Positions 16,244 to 23,794 of a DNA stretch of 64,000 nucleotides are shown piece by piece. This DNA is from Falsihalocynthiibacter halioticoli (GTDB taxonomy: Bacteria > Pseudomonadota > Alphaproteobacteria > Rhodobacterales > Rhodobacteraceae), in assembly GCF_025802015.1 (NCBI RefSeq), contig NZ_JAOYFC010000002.1:868001-932000 (forward strand). Direction: 5' to 3'. Each line of letters starts with the position of its first letter. Positions within the stretch are counted from its first letter, which is position 1. The translations under genes were made by a program, and so were the position numbers. The notes beneath the pieces are model-generated. The model was given only the letters and a program-made list of their open reading frames with translations. It had not been told where the DNA came from and did not search any database.

Positions 16244-18937
16244 ATGCCCGTCGTCGTTGTCGAATCTCCGGCTAAAGCCAAGACAATTAACAAATATCTA
16301 GGTGACGATTACACCGTACTCGCGAGCTATGGTCACGTAAGGGACCTTCCGCCAAAAGACGGTTCAGTTGATCCAGACTCCGATTTCGACATGAAATGGG
16401 AAGTTGGCTACGACAGTCGTAAACACGTCAAAGCAATCGCCGATGCGCTTGCCGACGATAACGAACTGATCCTCGCAACCGACCCTGATCGCGAGGGAGA
16501 AGCGATTTCTTGGCACCTTCAAGAAGCCTTGACCAAACGCAAAGCGATCAAGAAAACAACGCCTGTTAGCCGTGTTGTTTTTAACGCGATTACAAAATCC
16601 GCCATCACCGAAGCAATGGAACATCCACGCCAAGTTGATGCGCCACTCGTCGAAGCTTATCTCGCACGTCGTGCGTTGGATTACCTTGTGGGCTTCAACC
16701 TTTCGCCGGTGCTTTGGCGCAAACTGCCCGGCGCCAAATCGGCTGGGCGTGTTCAATCTGTCTGCTTGCGCCTAATCGTTGAGCGCGAACAGGAAATTGA
16801 GGCCTTTGATCCGCGCGAGTACTGGAGCGTTAAAGCAATGCTCGCCACGCCGCGCGGGCAAGAGTTCGAAGCACGCCTAACAGTTCTTGGTGGCAAGAAG
16901 CTCGACAAATTTGACCTTGCGAATGCAACGGCTGCGGAATTGGCGGTTCAGGCAGTTCATAGCCGTGCGCTTTCGGTTCAACGTGTTGAGGCAAAACCAG
17001 CAAACCGCAGCCCCTCTGCGCCGTTTATGACATCGACTTTGCAGCAGGAAGCGAGCCGCAAGTTCGGATTTGGTGCACGCCAGACAATGAGCACTGCGCA
17101 ACGCCTCTATGAAGCTGGTTACATCACATATATGCGTACCGACGGTATCGATATGGCGCCCGAAGCAGTCGCGGCGGCACGAGATGCAATCGTTGAACGC
17201 TATGGCGACAAGTATATTCCGTCCGAGCCTCGCGTTTATAAGAACAAAGCGAAAAATGCGCAGGAAGCACACGAGTGTATCCGCCCGACCGATATGAAAC
17301 TCGATGCCGGCCAACTTGCCAAGCTCGAAGCAGATCAGCGGAAACTCTATGATCTGATCTGGAAGCGGACACTCGCAAGCCAGATGGCCGGCGCTAAACT
17401 TGAACGCACGACTGTCGATATCGGGAGCGAGGACGAACAGGTCATGCTTCGTTCGACCGGACAAGTCGTCGTATTTGACGGCTTTATGAAGGTTTACACC
17501 GAAGGCCGTGATGACGTTGATGACGAAGACGAAAAGCGTCTGCCGCAAATCGCCGAGGGCGATGCAACCAAGCTCGTAAACGCGGGCCTCGAAACAGATT
17601 TTGCCAAAGGTGAGAAATCCGACAGCAAGATCACTGCACCAGCCGTTGAGGGCATGCGTCGCAACGCGGGGGCTATCCTAACAGACGATGGCGCAGTTCT
17701 GGGGCAGCAGCATTTCACCCAGCCTCCTCCCCGCTTCACAGAAGCGACGCTCGTGAAGCGCATGGAAGAGCTCGGAATCGGGCGCCCGTCTACATACGCA
17801 AGCATCGTCACCACCATTCAGGACCGTGAGTATGTTCGCAAAGAGAAGAACCGGCTCATTCCGGAGGACAAAGGGCGGATTGTTACGGTTTTCTTAACGA
17901 ACTATTTCCGCAAATACGTTGGATACGATTTCACAGCCGGCCTTGAGGCCGAGCTAGACGATGTATCTGCAGGCGATCGGGACTACAAAGAAGTCCTCCG
18001 CCAATTCTGGAAAGATTTCTCAGCCGCAATTGGCGAAACGAGCGAGCTGCGCATCTCCGAGGTGCTCGACACCCTCGACGATGTTCTTGCGCCAACCCTC
18101 TATCCGCCACGTGAGGATGGATCGGATCCACGCACCTGCCCTCTTTGCGGCGAAGGAAAACTGCACCTGAAGACTTCGAAATCCGGCGGTTTTGTCGGTT
18201 GTGGTAACTATCCTGAGTGCCGTTACACGCGACCAATCGGTGGCGAAGGCGACGCGAGCGGTGACCGTGTTCTTGGTATGGATGGTGATGACGAGATCAG
18301 CCTGCGCTCTGGCCGTTTTGGTCCATATGTTCAGCGTGGCGAGGTTACCGAAGACAACAATAAGCCACCCCGCGCGAGTCTACCGAAAACATGGGCGCCG
18401 GACGCGATGACGCTTGAAAAAGCGTTGATGCTGCTCTCGCTACCTCGCGAGATTGGCCCTCATCCGGAAGACGGTGAGATGGTTGAATCCAGCATTGGAC
18501 GGTATGGCCCCTATGTGAAGCACGGGCGGGTCTACGCAAATATTCCCGATGTTGACGAAGTGTTCACGATTGGCATGAACCGCGCTGTTGAAGTTTTGGC
18601 GCAAAAAGCTGCAAAGACCGGCCGCGGTGCGGCAGCCAAACCGCTCAAGGAGCTTGGCGAGCATCCAGATGAAGGCGGTCCGGTAAACGTTATGGAAGGT
18701 CGATACGGCCCCTACGTGAAGTGGGCCAAAATCAACGCGACTATTCCAAAAGACGTAGAACCAGCCGACGTCACGATGGAGCAAGCAGTTCAGTGGATCG
18801 CCGAAAAGGCCGCGAAAAAAGGTGGTCGAAAAAAGGCGGCGAAGAAACCTGCAGCCAAGAAAACGACAGCTAAAAAAGCGCCCGCGAAGAAAAAGCCGGC
18901 AGCGAAAAAGAAAACCAAAGACGATAGCGACAGTTAA
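16244..18937 (+). CDS. topA: DNA topoisomerase I with Lys/Ala-rich tail
   Basis: Type IA topoisomerase that relaxes negative supercoils. The 897 residues begin with the Toprim domain (VVVESPAKAKTINKYLG), with the DPDREGEAISWHL acidic motif. The catalytic Tyr is residue 296 in YITYMRTDGIDMA. A zinc finger with CPLC and CGNYPEC pairs is near residue 630, followed by repeated topoisomerase C-terminal modules (GRFGPYVQRG, GRYGPYVKHG, GRYGPYVKWA). The last 45 or so residues are a Lys-Ala-Pro-rich tail like that of histone H1, probably for extra DNA contact. GAGGAA precedes the ATG. A terminator follows at 18964. Confidence 0.97.
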   Translation: MPVVVVESPAKAKTINKYLGDDYTVLASYGHVRDLPPKDGSVDPDSDFDMKWEVGYDSRKHVKAIADALADDNELILATDPDREGEAISWHLQEALTKRKAIKKTTPVSRVVFNAITKSAITEAMEHPRQVDAPLVEAYLARRALDYLVGFNLSPVLWRKLPGAKSAGRVQSVCLRLIVEREQEIEAFDPREYWSVKAMLATPRGQEFEARLTVLGGKKLDKFDLANATAAELAVQAVHSRALSVQRVEAKPANRSPSAPFMTSTLQQEASRKFGFGARQTMSTAQRLYEAGYITYMRTDGIDMAPEAVAAARDAIVERYGDKYIPSEPRVYKNKAKNAQEAHECIRPTDMKLDAGQLAKLEADQRKLYDLIWKRTLASQMAGAKLERTTVDIGSEDEQVMLRSTGQVVVFDGFMKVYTEGRDDVDDEDEKRLPQIAEGDATKLVNAGLETDFAKGEKSDSKITAPAVEGMRRNAGAILTDDGAVLGQQHFTQPPPRFTEATLVKRMEELGIGRPSTYASIVTTIQDREYVRKEKNRLIPEDKGRIVTVFLTNYFRKYVGYDFTAGLEAELDDVSAGDRDYKEVLRQFWKDFSAAIGETSELRISEVLDTLDDVLAPTLYPPREDGSDPRTCPLCGEGKLHLKTSKSGGFVGCGNYPECRYTRPIGGEGDASGDRVLGMDGDDEISLRSGRFGPYVQRGEVTEDNNKPPRASLPKTWAPDAMTLEKALMLLSLPREIGPHPEDGEMVESSIGRYGPYVKHGRVYANIPDVDEVFTIGMNRAVEVLAQKAAKTGRGAAAKPLKELGEHPDEGGPVNVMEGRYGPYVKWAKINATIPKDVEPADVTMEQAVQWIAEKAAKKGGRKKAAKKPAAKKTTAKKAPAKKKPAAKKKTKDDSDS

Positions 18938-18963
18938 CCGCTGTAACGCTAGAATTTTGATTG

Positions 18964-18994
18964 GGCCGCGTCAGGAAACTGGCGCGGCCTTTTT
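18964..18994 (+). terminator. intrinsic terminator after topA
   Basis: A 10 bp stem (GGCCGCGTCA / TGGCGCGGCC, one G-U pair) with a GGAAAC loop is followed by TTTTT. It lies 26 nt after the topA stop. Confidence 0.88.
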
Positions 18995-19070
18995 CTGCAA
19001 TGCAGCAAAGTGATTGACACTGTGAAGGACTCCGTCAAATATCACGCGAGATAGCTTGCAGGAGGAAAAC

Positions 19071-19766
19071 ATGAAGAAGATTTACGGCTCAGCAGCGGAG
19101 GCCCTTGATGGCTTGCTGTTTGACGGGATGTTCATCGCAGCGGGCGGTTTTGGCCTTTGCGGCATTCCAGAACTTTTGCTGGGCGCGGTTCGCGACGCAG
19201 GCACCAAAGACCTTACCTTTGCGAGCAACAACGCGGGTGTAGATGATTTTGGCATTGGCATCCTCCTCCAAACGAAGCAGGTCAAAAAGATGATCAGCTC
19301 CTATGTGGGTGAAAACGCGGAATTCATGCGCCAGTATCTTTCTGGTGAGCTTGAACTTGAGTTCAACCCACAGGGCACACTCGCGGAACGGATGCGCGCG
19401 GGTGGCTGCGGAATCCCTGGCTTCTATACAAAAACGGGCGTGGGAACCGTGATTGCGGAAGGCAAAGAGCACAAAGAGTTCCGCGGCGAGACATATATCC
19501 TGGAAGAAGGCATTTTTGCCGATCTAGCTTTGGTGAAGGCCTGGAAGGCCGACGAAACAGGCAACCTTGTCTTCCGGAAGACCGCGCGCAATTTCAACCC
19601 ACCAGCTGCAATGTGCGGGAAAGTCTGTGTTGTTGAAGTGGAAGAGATCGTGCCAACGGGCAGCCTTGATCCGGATTCCATTCACTTGCCGGGTATCTAC
19701 GTGCATCGCCTGATTCAGGGTGAACACGAAAAACGTATTGAGCAACGTACAGTGCGGGAGGCCTAA
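19071..19766 (+). CDS. scoA: 3-oxoacid CoA-transferase subunit A
   Basis: Alpha subunit of a type I CoA-transferase that moves CoA from succinyl-CoA to 3-oxoacids such as acetoacetate. The 231 residues include the CoA-transferase I signature around FIAAGGFGLCGIPELLLGAV, GTLAERMRAGGCGIPGFYT and VCVVEVEEIVPTGSLDPD. AGGAGG at 19060-19065 sits 5 nt before ATG 19071, which settles the start. It is 3 nt upstream of subunit B, and the pair suggests ketone body or polyhydroxybutyrate carbon use. A 3-oxoadipate CoA-transferase is a less likely alternative because no aromatic degradation genes are near. Confidence 0.93.
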   Translation: MKKIYGSAAEALDGLLFDGMFIAAGGFGLCGIPELLLGAVRDAGTKDLTFASNNAGVDDFGIGILLQTKQVKKMISSYVGENAEFMRQYLSGELELEFNPQGTLAERMRAGGCGIPGFYTKTGVGTVIAEGKEHKEFRGETYILEEGIFADLALVKAWKADETGNLVFRKTARNFNPPAAMCGKVCVVEVEEIVPTGSLDPDSIHLPGIYVHRLIQGEHEKRIEQRTVREA

Positions 19767-19769
19767 AAC

Positions 19770-20393
19770 ATGTGGGATCGCAATCAAATGGCGGCACGCG
19801 CCGCACAAGAACTGCAAGACGGTTGGTATGTGAATCTCGGAATCGGCATCCCAACGCTCGTTTCAAACCACATTCCAGATGGGATTGAGGTAACGCTTCA
19901 GAGTGAGAACGGAATGCTTGGCATGGGCCCCTTCCCTATTGCAGGCGAAGAGGATGCAGACCTCATCAATGCTGGTAAGCAAACCATCACGGAACTTCCC
20001 CAAACAGCCTATTTCGACAGCGCACAGAGCTTCGGAATGATCCGAGGTGGAAAGATCGCAATGGCGATTCTCGGCGCAATGGAAGTCGCCGAAAACGGTG
20101 ATCTTGCAAACTGGATGATCCCCGGAAAGCTTGTCAAAGGAATGGGCGGCGCGATGGACCTTGTTGCTGGCGTGGGCCGCGTTGTTGTTGTGATGGATCA
20201 CACAAGCAAGCACGGCGACAGCAAGCTCTTAAAGGAATGCACCCTTCCGTTGACTGGTAAGAACGTGGTGGATCGCATCATCACAAACCTTGGCGTGTTT
20301 GACGTTGTCGAAGGTGGGCTAAAGCTTGTGGAACTTGCGGACGGCGTAACAGAAGAAGAGGTTCGCGCTTCGACTGAGGCAACTCTTGTCTGA
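19770..20393 (+). CDS. scoB: 3-oxoacid CoA-transferase subunit B
   Basis: Beta subunit of the same CoA-transferase. The catalytic Glu that forms the CoA thioester lies in SENGMLGMGPFP (near residue 45), and IGIPTLVSNHIPDG and GAMDLVAGVGRVVVVMDH are family segments. The 207 residues match the usual size. It starts 3 nt after subunit A and ends inside the start of the next small acetyltransferase gene, so all three are one transcription unit. Confidence 0.95.
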   Translation: MWDRNQMAARAAQELQDGWYVNLGIGIPTLVSNHIPDGIEVTLQSENGMLGMGPFPIAGEEDADLINAGKQTITELPQTAYFDSAQSFGMIRGGKIAMAILGAMEVAENGDLANWMIPGKLVKGMGGAMDLVAGVGRVVVVMDHTSKHGDSKLLKECTLPLTGKNVVDRIITNLGVFDVVEGGLKLVELADGVTEEEVRASTEATLV

Positions 20394-20676
20394 AATCGAA
20401 ATAAGACTTGAAACAACTGGAAACCGCGGCCGCTACGTGGTTTCCAGACCTGATGGTATTGCTGAACTAACGTTTTCTTTGCTGTCTGATGGCAAGATAC
20501 TGGCTGACCATACCTTGGTCCCTGCGGAGTGGCGCGGACAGGGCGTCGCGCTAAAGCTGGTCGAACGCCTGGTAGAAAATGCGCGCACTGACGGAAGAAA
20601 GATCATTCCTCAGTGTTCCTATGTTGCCGCACAGGCCCAAAAACATCCCGAATGGGCGGATGTATTTGTGCAATAG
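20386..20676 (+). CDS. small GNAT acetyltransferase (NATD1/YidJ-like)
   Basis: A 96-residue protein with the minimal GNAT fold of the NATD1-like group: an N-terminal strand, LADHTLVPAEWRGQGVALKL acetyl-CoA loop and a C-terminal IIPQCSYVAAQAQKHPEWAD segment typical of the group. The TTG start at 20386 overlaps the scoB stop by 8 nt, which suggests translational coupling. The substrate is unknown. It closes the CoA-transferase operon. Confidence 0.87.
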   Translation: MSEIEIRLETTGNRGRYVVSRPDGIAELTFSLLSDGKILADHTLVPAEWRGQGVALKLVERLVENARTDGRKIIPQCSYVAAQAQKHPEWADVFVQ

Positions 20677-20746
20677 TCGATCAAGTTTTCGGGCATCAAC
20701 ACCGTAGGTTCACAATCCTGCCTGAATTTCATTTTACTCCGCCCGA

Positions 20747-21763
20747 ATGATAGTGATGCGCACCAAAAGCGATATTAAGACATTTGCAACCACTGTATTC
20801 ACGTCCAAGTGGCGCGATCCGGTGATGTTTGCGGGCTTGTTGCTCTTGGTATTGATAGGCCTTATCGGCCTCGCTGCGGCGACTGGCTGGGAAGAAACTC
20901 TATCTCACCTCGAGAGCCTGACGTTTTGGCAAATTTCTCTTTTGTTACTGCTATCTCTCGCGAATTACGGATTGCGTGGAATACGGTGGCACGTATTTGC
21001 ACATCGATTGGATCTCCCGCTTTCTCTGTTTCAATCCCTACGGCATTTCTTTGGCGGGTTCGCAATGAGTGTTACACCAGCTCGTGTTGGTGAGTTAGTT
21101 CGAATACGCTGGATTGGGCGCGAAACGGGCGCAAGCCCAGAACGCACGGCACCGCTTGCAATTGTTGACCGCGCAAGCGATTTGTCCGCGATGGCGATAT
21201 TGCTGGCGATTGCACTTGTCTTTGCTGCGGGCGGGCCCAAAGGGGCAATTGTGGTGGCAGCGTTCGCGATTATTGCGGCCATCATTGCAACCAACCCTCG
21301 TATTTTCAGCGCGTGCGTGACGAGATTCTATCGCATCACGGGTGTTTTCCCTCGATTTTTCGTTCGAGTACGTCGGGCTTCACAAACACTCGCGCAGTTT
21401 TCGCACTTTCCTACCGTCGCGATGACTTTGCTGTGCGGATTGGCTGGCTGGTTTGCCGAGGGTTATGCCTTTTTCATTTTGTTGCAATGGATGGGCGCAG
21501 ACATTGGCCTTGCCACGTGCATCGTAATTTTCGTCTTCTCCACACTCGCCGGCGGATTGACTGGCGCACCGGGCGGAATAGGTGGCGCAGAGGCAGCAAT
21601 GATCGCGCTATTGAGCCTCGAAGGGGTTCCAATCTCCTTGAGCGTTCCTGCAACAGCAGTGATCCGATTGACCACGCTCTGGTTTGCCATTGCTCTTGGG
21701 CTGGCTATCTTCCCGCTCGCCGAACGTATTTCAAAAAGAGGGCCTTATGCGCTGGAAAAATGA
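20747..21763 (+). CDS. flippase-like integral membrane protein (LPG_synthase_TM / UPF0104 family)
   Basis: A 338-residue protein with about eight hydrophobic helices matching the lysylphosphatidylglycerol synthase transmembrane family. Seen: NYGLRGIRWHVFAHRL, the conserved FGGFAMSVTPARVGELVRI loop, IVDRASDLSAMAIL and GGLTGAPGGIGGAEAAMIAL. The catalytic aminoacyl-transfer domain of MprF is absent, so this is the lipid-flipping half alone. Its 3' end overlaps the dprE1-like gene by 17 nt, which ties it to the polyprenyl-phosphate sugar genes. I infer a role in moving the lipid-linked pentose across the membrane. The start region is uncertain, with two nearby ATGs (20747, 20756) and no clear ribosome site. 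Confidence 0.85.
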   Translation: MIVMRTKSDIKTFATTVFTSKWRDPVMFAGLLLLVLIGLIGLAAATGWEETLSHLESLTFWQISLLLLLSLANYGLRGIRWHVFAHRLDLPLSLFQSLRHFFGGFAMSVTPARVGELVRIRWIGRETGASPERTAPLAIVDRASDLSAMAILLAIALVFAAGGPKGAIVVAAFAIIAAIIATNPRIFSACVTRFYRITGVFPRFFVRVRRASQTLAQFSHFPTVAMTLLCGLAGWFAEGYAFFILLQWMGADIGLATCIVIFVFSTLAGGLTGAPGGIGGAEAAMIALLSLEGVPISLSVPATAVIRLTTLWFAIALGLAIFPLAERISKRGPYALEK

Positions 21764-23060
21764 TACTATCCACGGCTGGGGGCGCGCGCTGTCAGCTATG
21801 TGCGAGATTGCACGCCCCGAAAAGTCCAGCGAACTCGCCGAAGTTTTGGCAGACGGCGCGGTTCCAGCCATGGGCAATCGGCGCTCCTATGGTGATGCGG
21901 CGTTAAATGACGATGGTCGCGCGCTTGATATGACGCGCCTCGACAAGTTTCTCGCCTTCGACGATGAGACTGGAGTTTTGAGTGTCGAAGCTGGTGTCGA
22001 GCTTGGCGAAATCACCCGTTTATTTGCACCGCGCGGTTGGCTGCCTCCTGTCTTGCCCGGAACCGGCTTTGCAACGGTCGGCGGAGCCATTGCGATGGAT
22101 GTGCATGGCAAGAACCACCACCATATTGGCAGCTTTGGCCAGCACCTCGCCTCGATCACACTGCTAATCAATGGAAAATCACGCAAGATTAAACCGGACA
22201 GAGACGCAGGCTTGTTCAAGGCGACGGTCGGAGGCCTCGGGCAGACAGGGATCATTGTGGCGGCCGAAATTATCATGTTGCCCTGCAAAGGCGACGTGAT
22301 GATGGTCACCGAAAGGCGTGTCGAAGGGTTTGACGAGTTTCTAACCCTGTTGGACGGCTCCGAAGCGACATATACCGTTGGTTGGATCGACGCGACAGCC
22401 AAGGGAAGCGCGCTTGGGCGCGGGATACTTGAAGAAGGCGAAACAGGTTCTGGCCTTGTTCCTTCTCCTGGCCGTTCGAAATCAGTTCCTTTCAATGCGC
22501 CCAAATTCGCGCTTTCCGCTCCGATCGTGAAGCTATTCAACTGGCTCTATTATCGACGTGTTCCAGAACACGGGCGCACTTTGGTTAAGCCAATCTCTGA
22601 TTTCTTCTTTCCGCTTGATAAAATTCACGATTGGAACCGCCTCTATGGCAAGAATGGTTTTCACCAATTCCAATGTGTTGTTCCGATCAACAGTGCTGCT
22701 GCATTACGCGAAATACTTCAATTGATCGCAAATTCCGGCCTCGCAAGCCCGCTTGCAGTATTAAAGCGTATGGGTGAAGGACGCGGAGGATACCTGTCCT
22801 TCCCGATCGAGGGCTATACGCTCGCTGTGGATTTTCCGAATACAGAAGCCGCGCGCGTTCTCATTCCCCGCCTTGAAGCGATGGCTGTTGAGGCTGGAGG
22901 CCGTATTTACTTCGCGAAAGACTCGCTCTCCAAAGGCGACAAAATTGCCGACATGTACCCAGACTACTCAGATTGGCGCAAAGCAGTTGAAAAAACCGAT
23001 CCGGACAGAAACCTAGCTACAGACCTAGTTCGCCGCCTGAACCTGAGGAGCGCAGAATGA
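21747..23060 (+). CDS. dprE1: FAD-dependent decaprenylphosphoryl-ribose 2'-oxidase homologue (DprE1-like)
   Basis: In mycobacteria DprE1 oxidises the 2'-OH of decaprenylphosphoryl-ribose with FAD, the first half of epimerisation to arabinose. The 437-residue product shows the FAD-binding PCMH domain (GNRRSYGDAALNDDGRALDM, PGTGFATVGGAIAMDVHGKN, then HHHIGSFGQH) and the DprE1 C-terminal domain with YLSFPIEGYTLAVDFP and RIYFAKDS. The catalytic Lys is Lys391. At the position of the Cys targeted by benzothiazinone drugs in the mycobacterial enzyme this protein has Ala360. GAGGG precedes ATG 21747. It overlaps the flippase gene by 17 nt and dprE2 by 4 nt. Another sugar-1,4-lactone oxidase is possible but fits less well. 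Confidence 0.88.
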   Translation: MRWKNDTIHGWGRALSAMCEIARPEKSSELAEVLADGAVPAMGNRRSYGDAALNDDGRALDMTRLDKFLAFDDETGVLSVEAGVELGEITRLFAPRGWLPPVLPGTGFATVGGAIAMDVHGKNHHHIGSFGQHLASITLLINGKSRKIKPDRDAGLFKATVGGLGQTGIIVAAEIIMLPCKGDVMMVTERRVEGFDEFLTLLDGSEATYTVGWIDATAKGSALGRGILEEGETGSGLVPSPGRSKSVPFNAPKFALSAPIVKLFNWLYYRRVPEHGRTLVKPISDFFFPLDKIHDWNRLYGKNGFHQFQCVVPINSAAALREILQLIANSGLASPLAVLKRMGEGRGGYLSFPIEGYTLAVDFPNTEAARVLIPRLEAMAVEAGGRIYFAKDSLSKGDKIADMYPDYSDWRKAVEKTDPDRNLATDLVRRLNLRSAE

Positions 23061-23794
23061 ACGAAACATGGATTATACTCGGCGCGACCTCTTCGATGGC
23101 ACGCGCATATGCCCGTAAAGTTAGCGAAACGGGAGCTGCTGTCATTCTCGCCGGTCGGAATACAAAGGAACTGGCTGCGCTTGCTACTGATTGCGAGATT
23201 CGCGGTGCGCGCTCTGCAAAGGCTGCGAAGCTTGATGTTCGTGATGAAAAAACATTTGGTGCGATCATCAAAGACGCGATCAAAGAAGAGGGCACAATAA
23301 ATGTCGCCTGTTTTGTCGGCTCAATGCCCGATCAATCCGAAATTGATGATGATCCAAGCCTAATTGATGGTGTTGTCACCGACAGCTTCACCGGCCCTGC
23401 AAAATTCTTGCAGACTATCGCGCCCGAACTTGAAGCACGCGATGGAGGGACGGTTGTTGGCGTGGGATCTGTTGCTGGAGACCGTGGTCGCGTTGGAAAC
23501 TACGTCTATGGCGCGGCCAAGGCAGGGTTTCACACTTATCTTTCCGGATTGCGAAATCGGCTTACTCGAAGCGGCGGTCATGTTGTCACCGTAAAACCAG
23601 GTTTTGTGGATACGGCGATGACCTGGGGCATCGAAGGAATGTTCCTTGTTGCAAAGCCAGAGGATATCGCAGACGAAATTCACAAGGCCGTAAAGAAGAA
23701 GCGCAACACAATCTATACGCCCTTCTTTTGGCGGTACATTATGCTCATCATTCGCTCGATCCCAGAGCCAATCTTCAAGAAAATGTCGATCTAG
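23057..23794 (+). CDS. dprE2: SDR-family reductase, DprE2-like
   Basis: DprE2 reduces the 2'-keto intermediate made by DprE1 with NAD(P)H to give polyprenylphosphoryl-arabinose. The 245-residue protein is a classical short-chain dehydrogenase: the nucleotide loop is ILGATSSMARAYARK, the catalytic Tyr and Lys are in YVYGAAKAGFHTYL, and KPGFVDTAMTWG follows. It overlaps dprE1 by 4 nt (ATGA), so the two are translationally coupled, as for partners in one reaction. Its 3' end overlaps the 3' end of the convergent HAD-UbiA gene by 4 nt. The family is broad, so the DprE2 call rests on its DprE1 neighbour. Confidence 0.85.
   Translation: MNETWIILGATSSMARAYARKVSETGAAVILAGRNTKELAALATDCEIRGARSAKAAKLDVRDEKTFGAIIKDAIKEEGTINVACFVGSMPDQSEIDDDPSLIDGVVTDSFTGPAKFLQTIAPELEARDGGTVVGVGSVAGDRGRVGNYVYGAAKAGFHTYLSGLRNRLTRSGGHVVTVKPGFVDTAMTWGIEGMFLVAKPEDIADEIHKAVKKKRNTIYTPFFWRYIMLIIRSIPEPIFKKMSI

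Noticed and set aside
20747..21763. MprF lysylphosphatidylglycerol synthase
   Set aside because: Only the flippase half is present; the C-terminal aminoacyl-transfer domain is missing.
21747..23060. Gulonolactone or similar sugar lactone oxidase
   Set aside because: The C-terminal FPIEGYTLAVDFP and YFAKDS segments and the SDR partner match DprE1 better.
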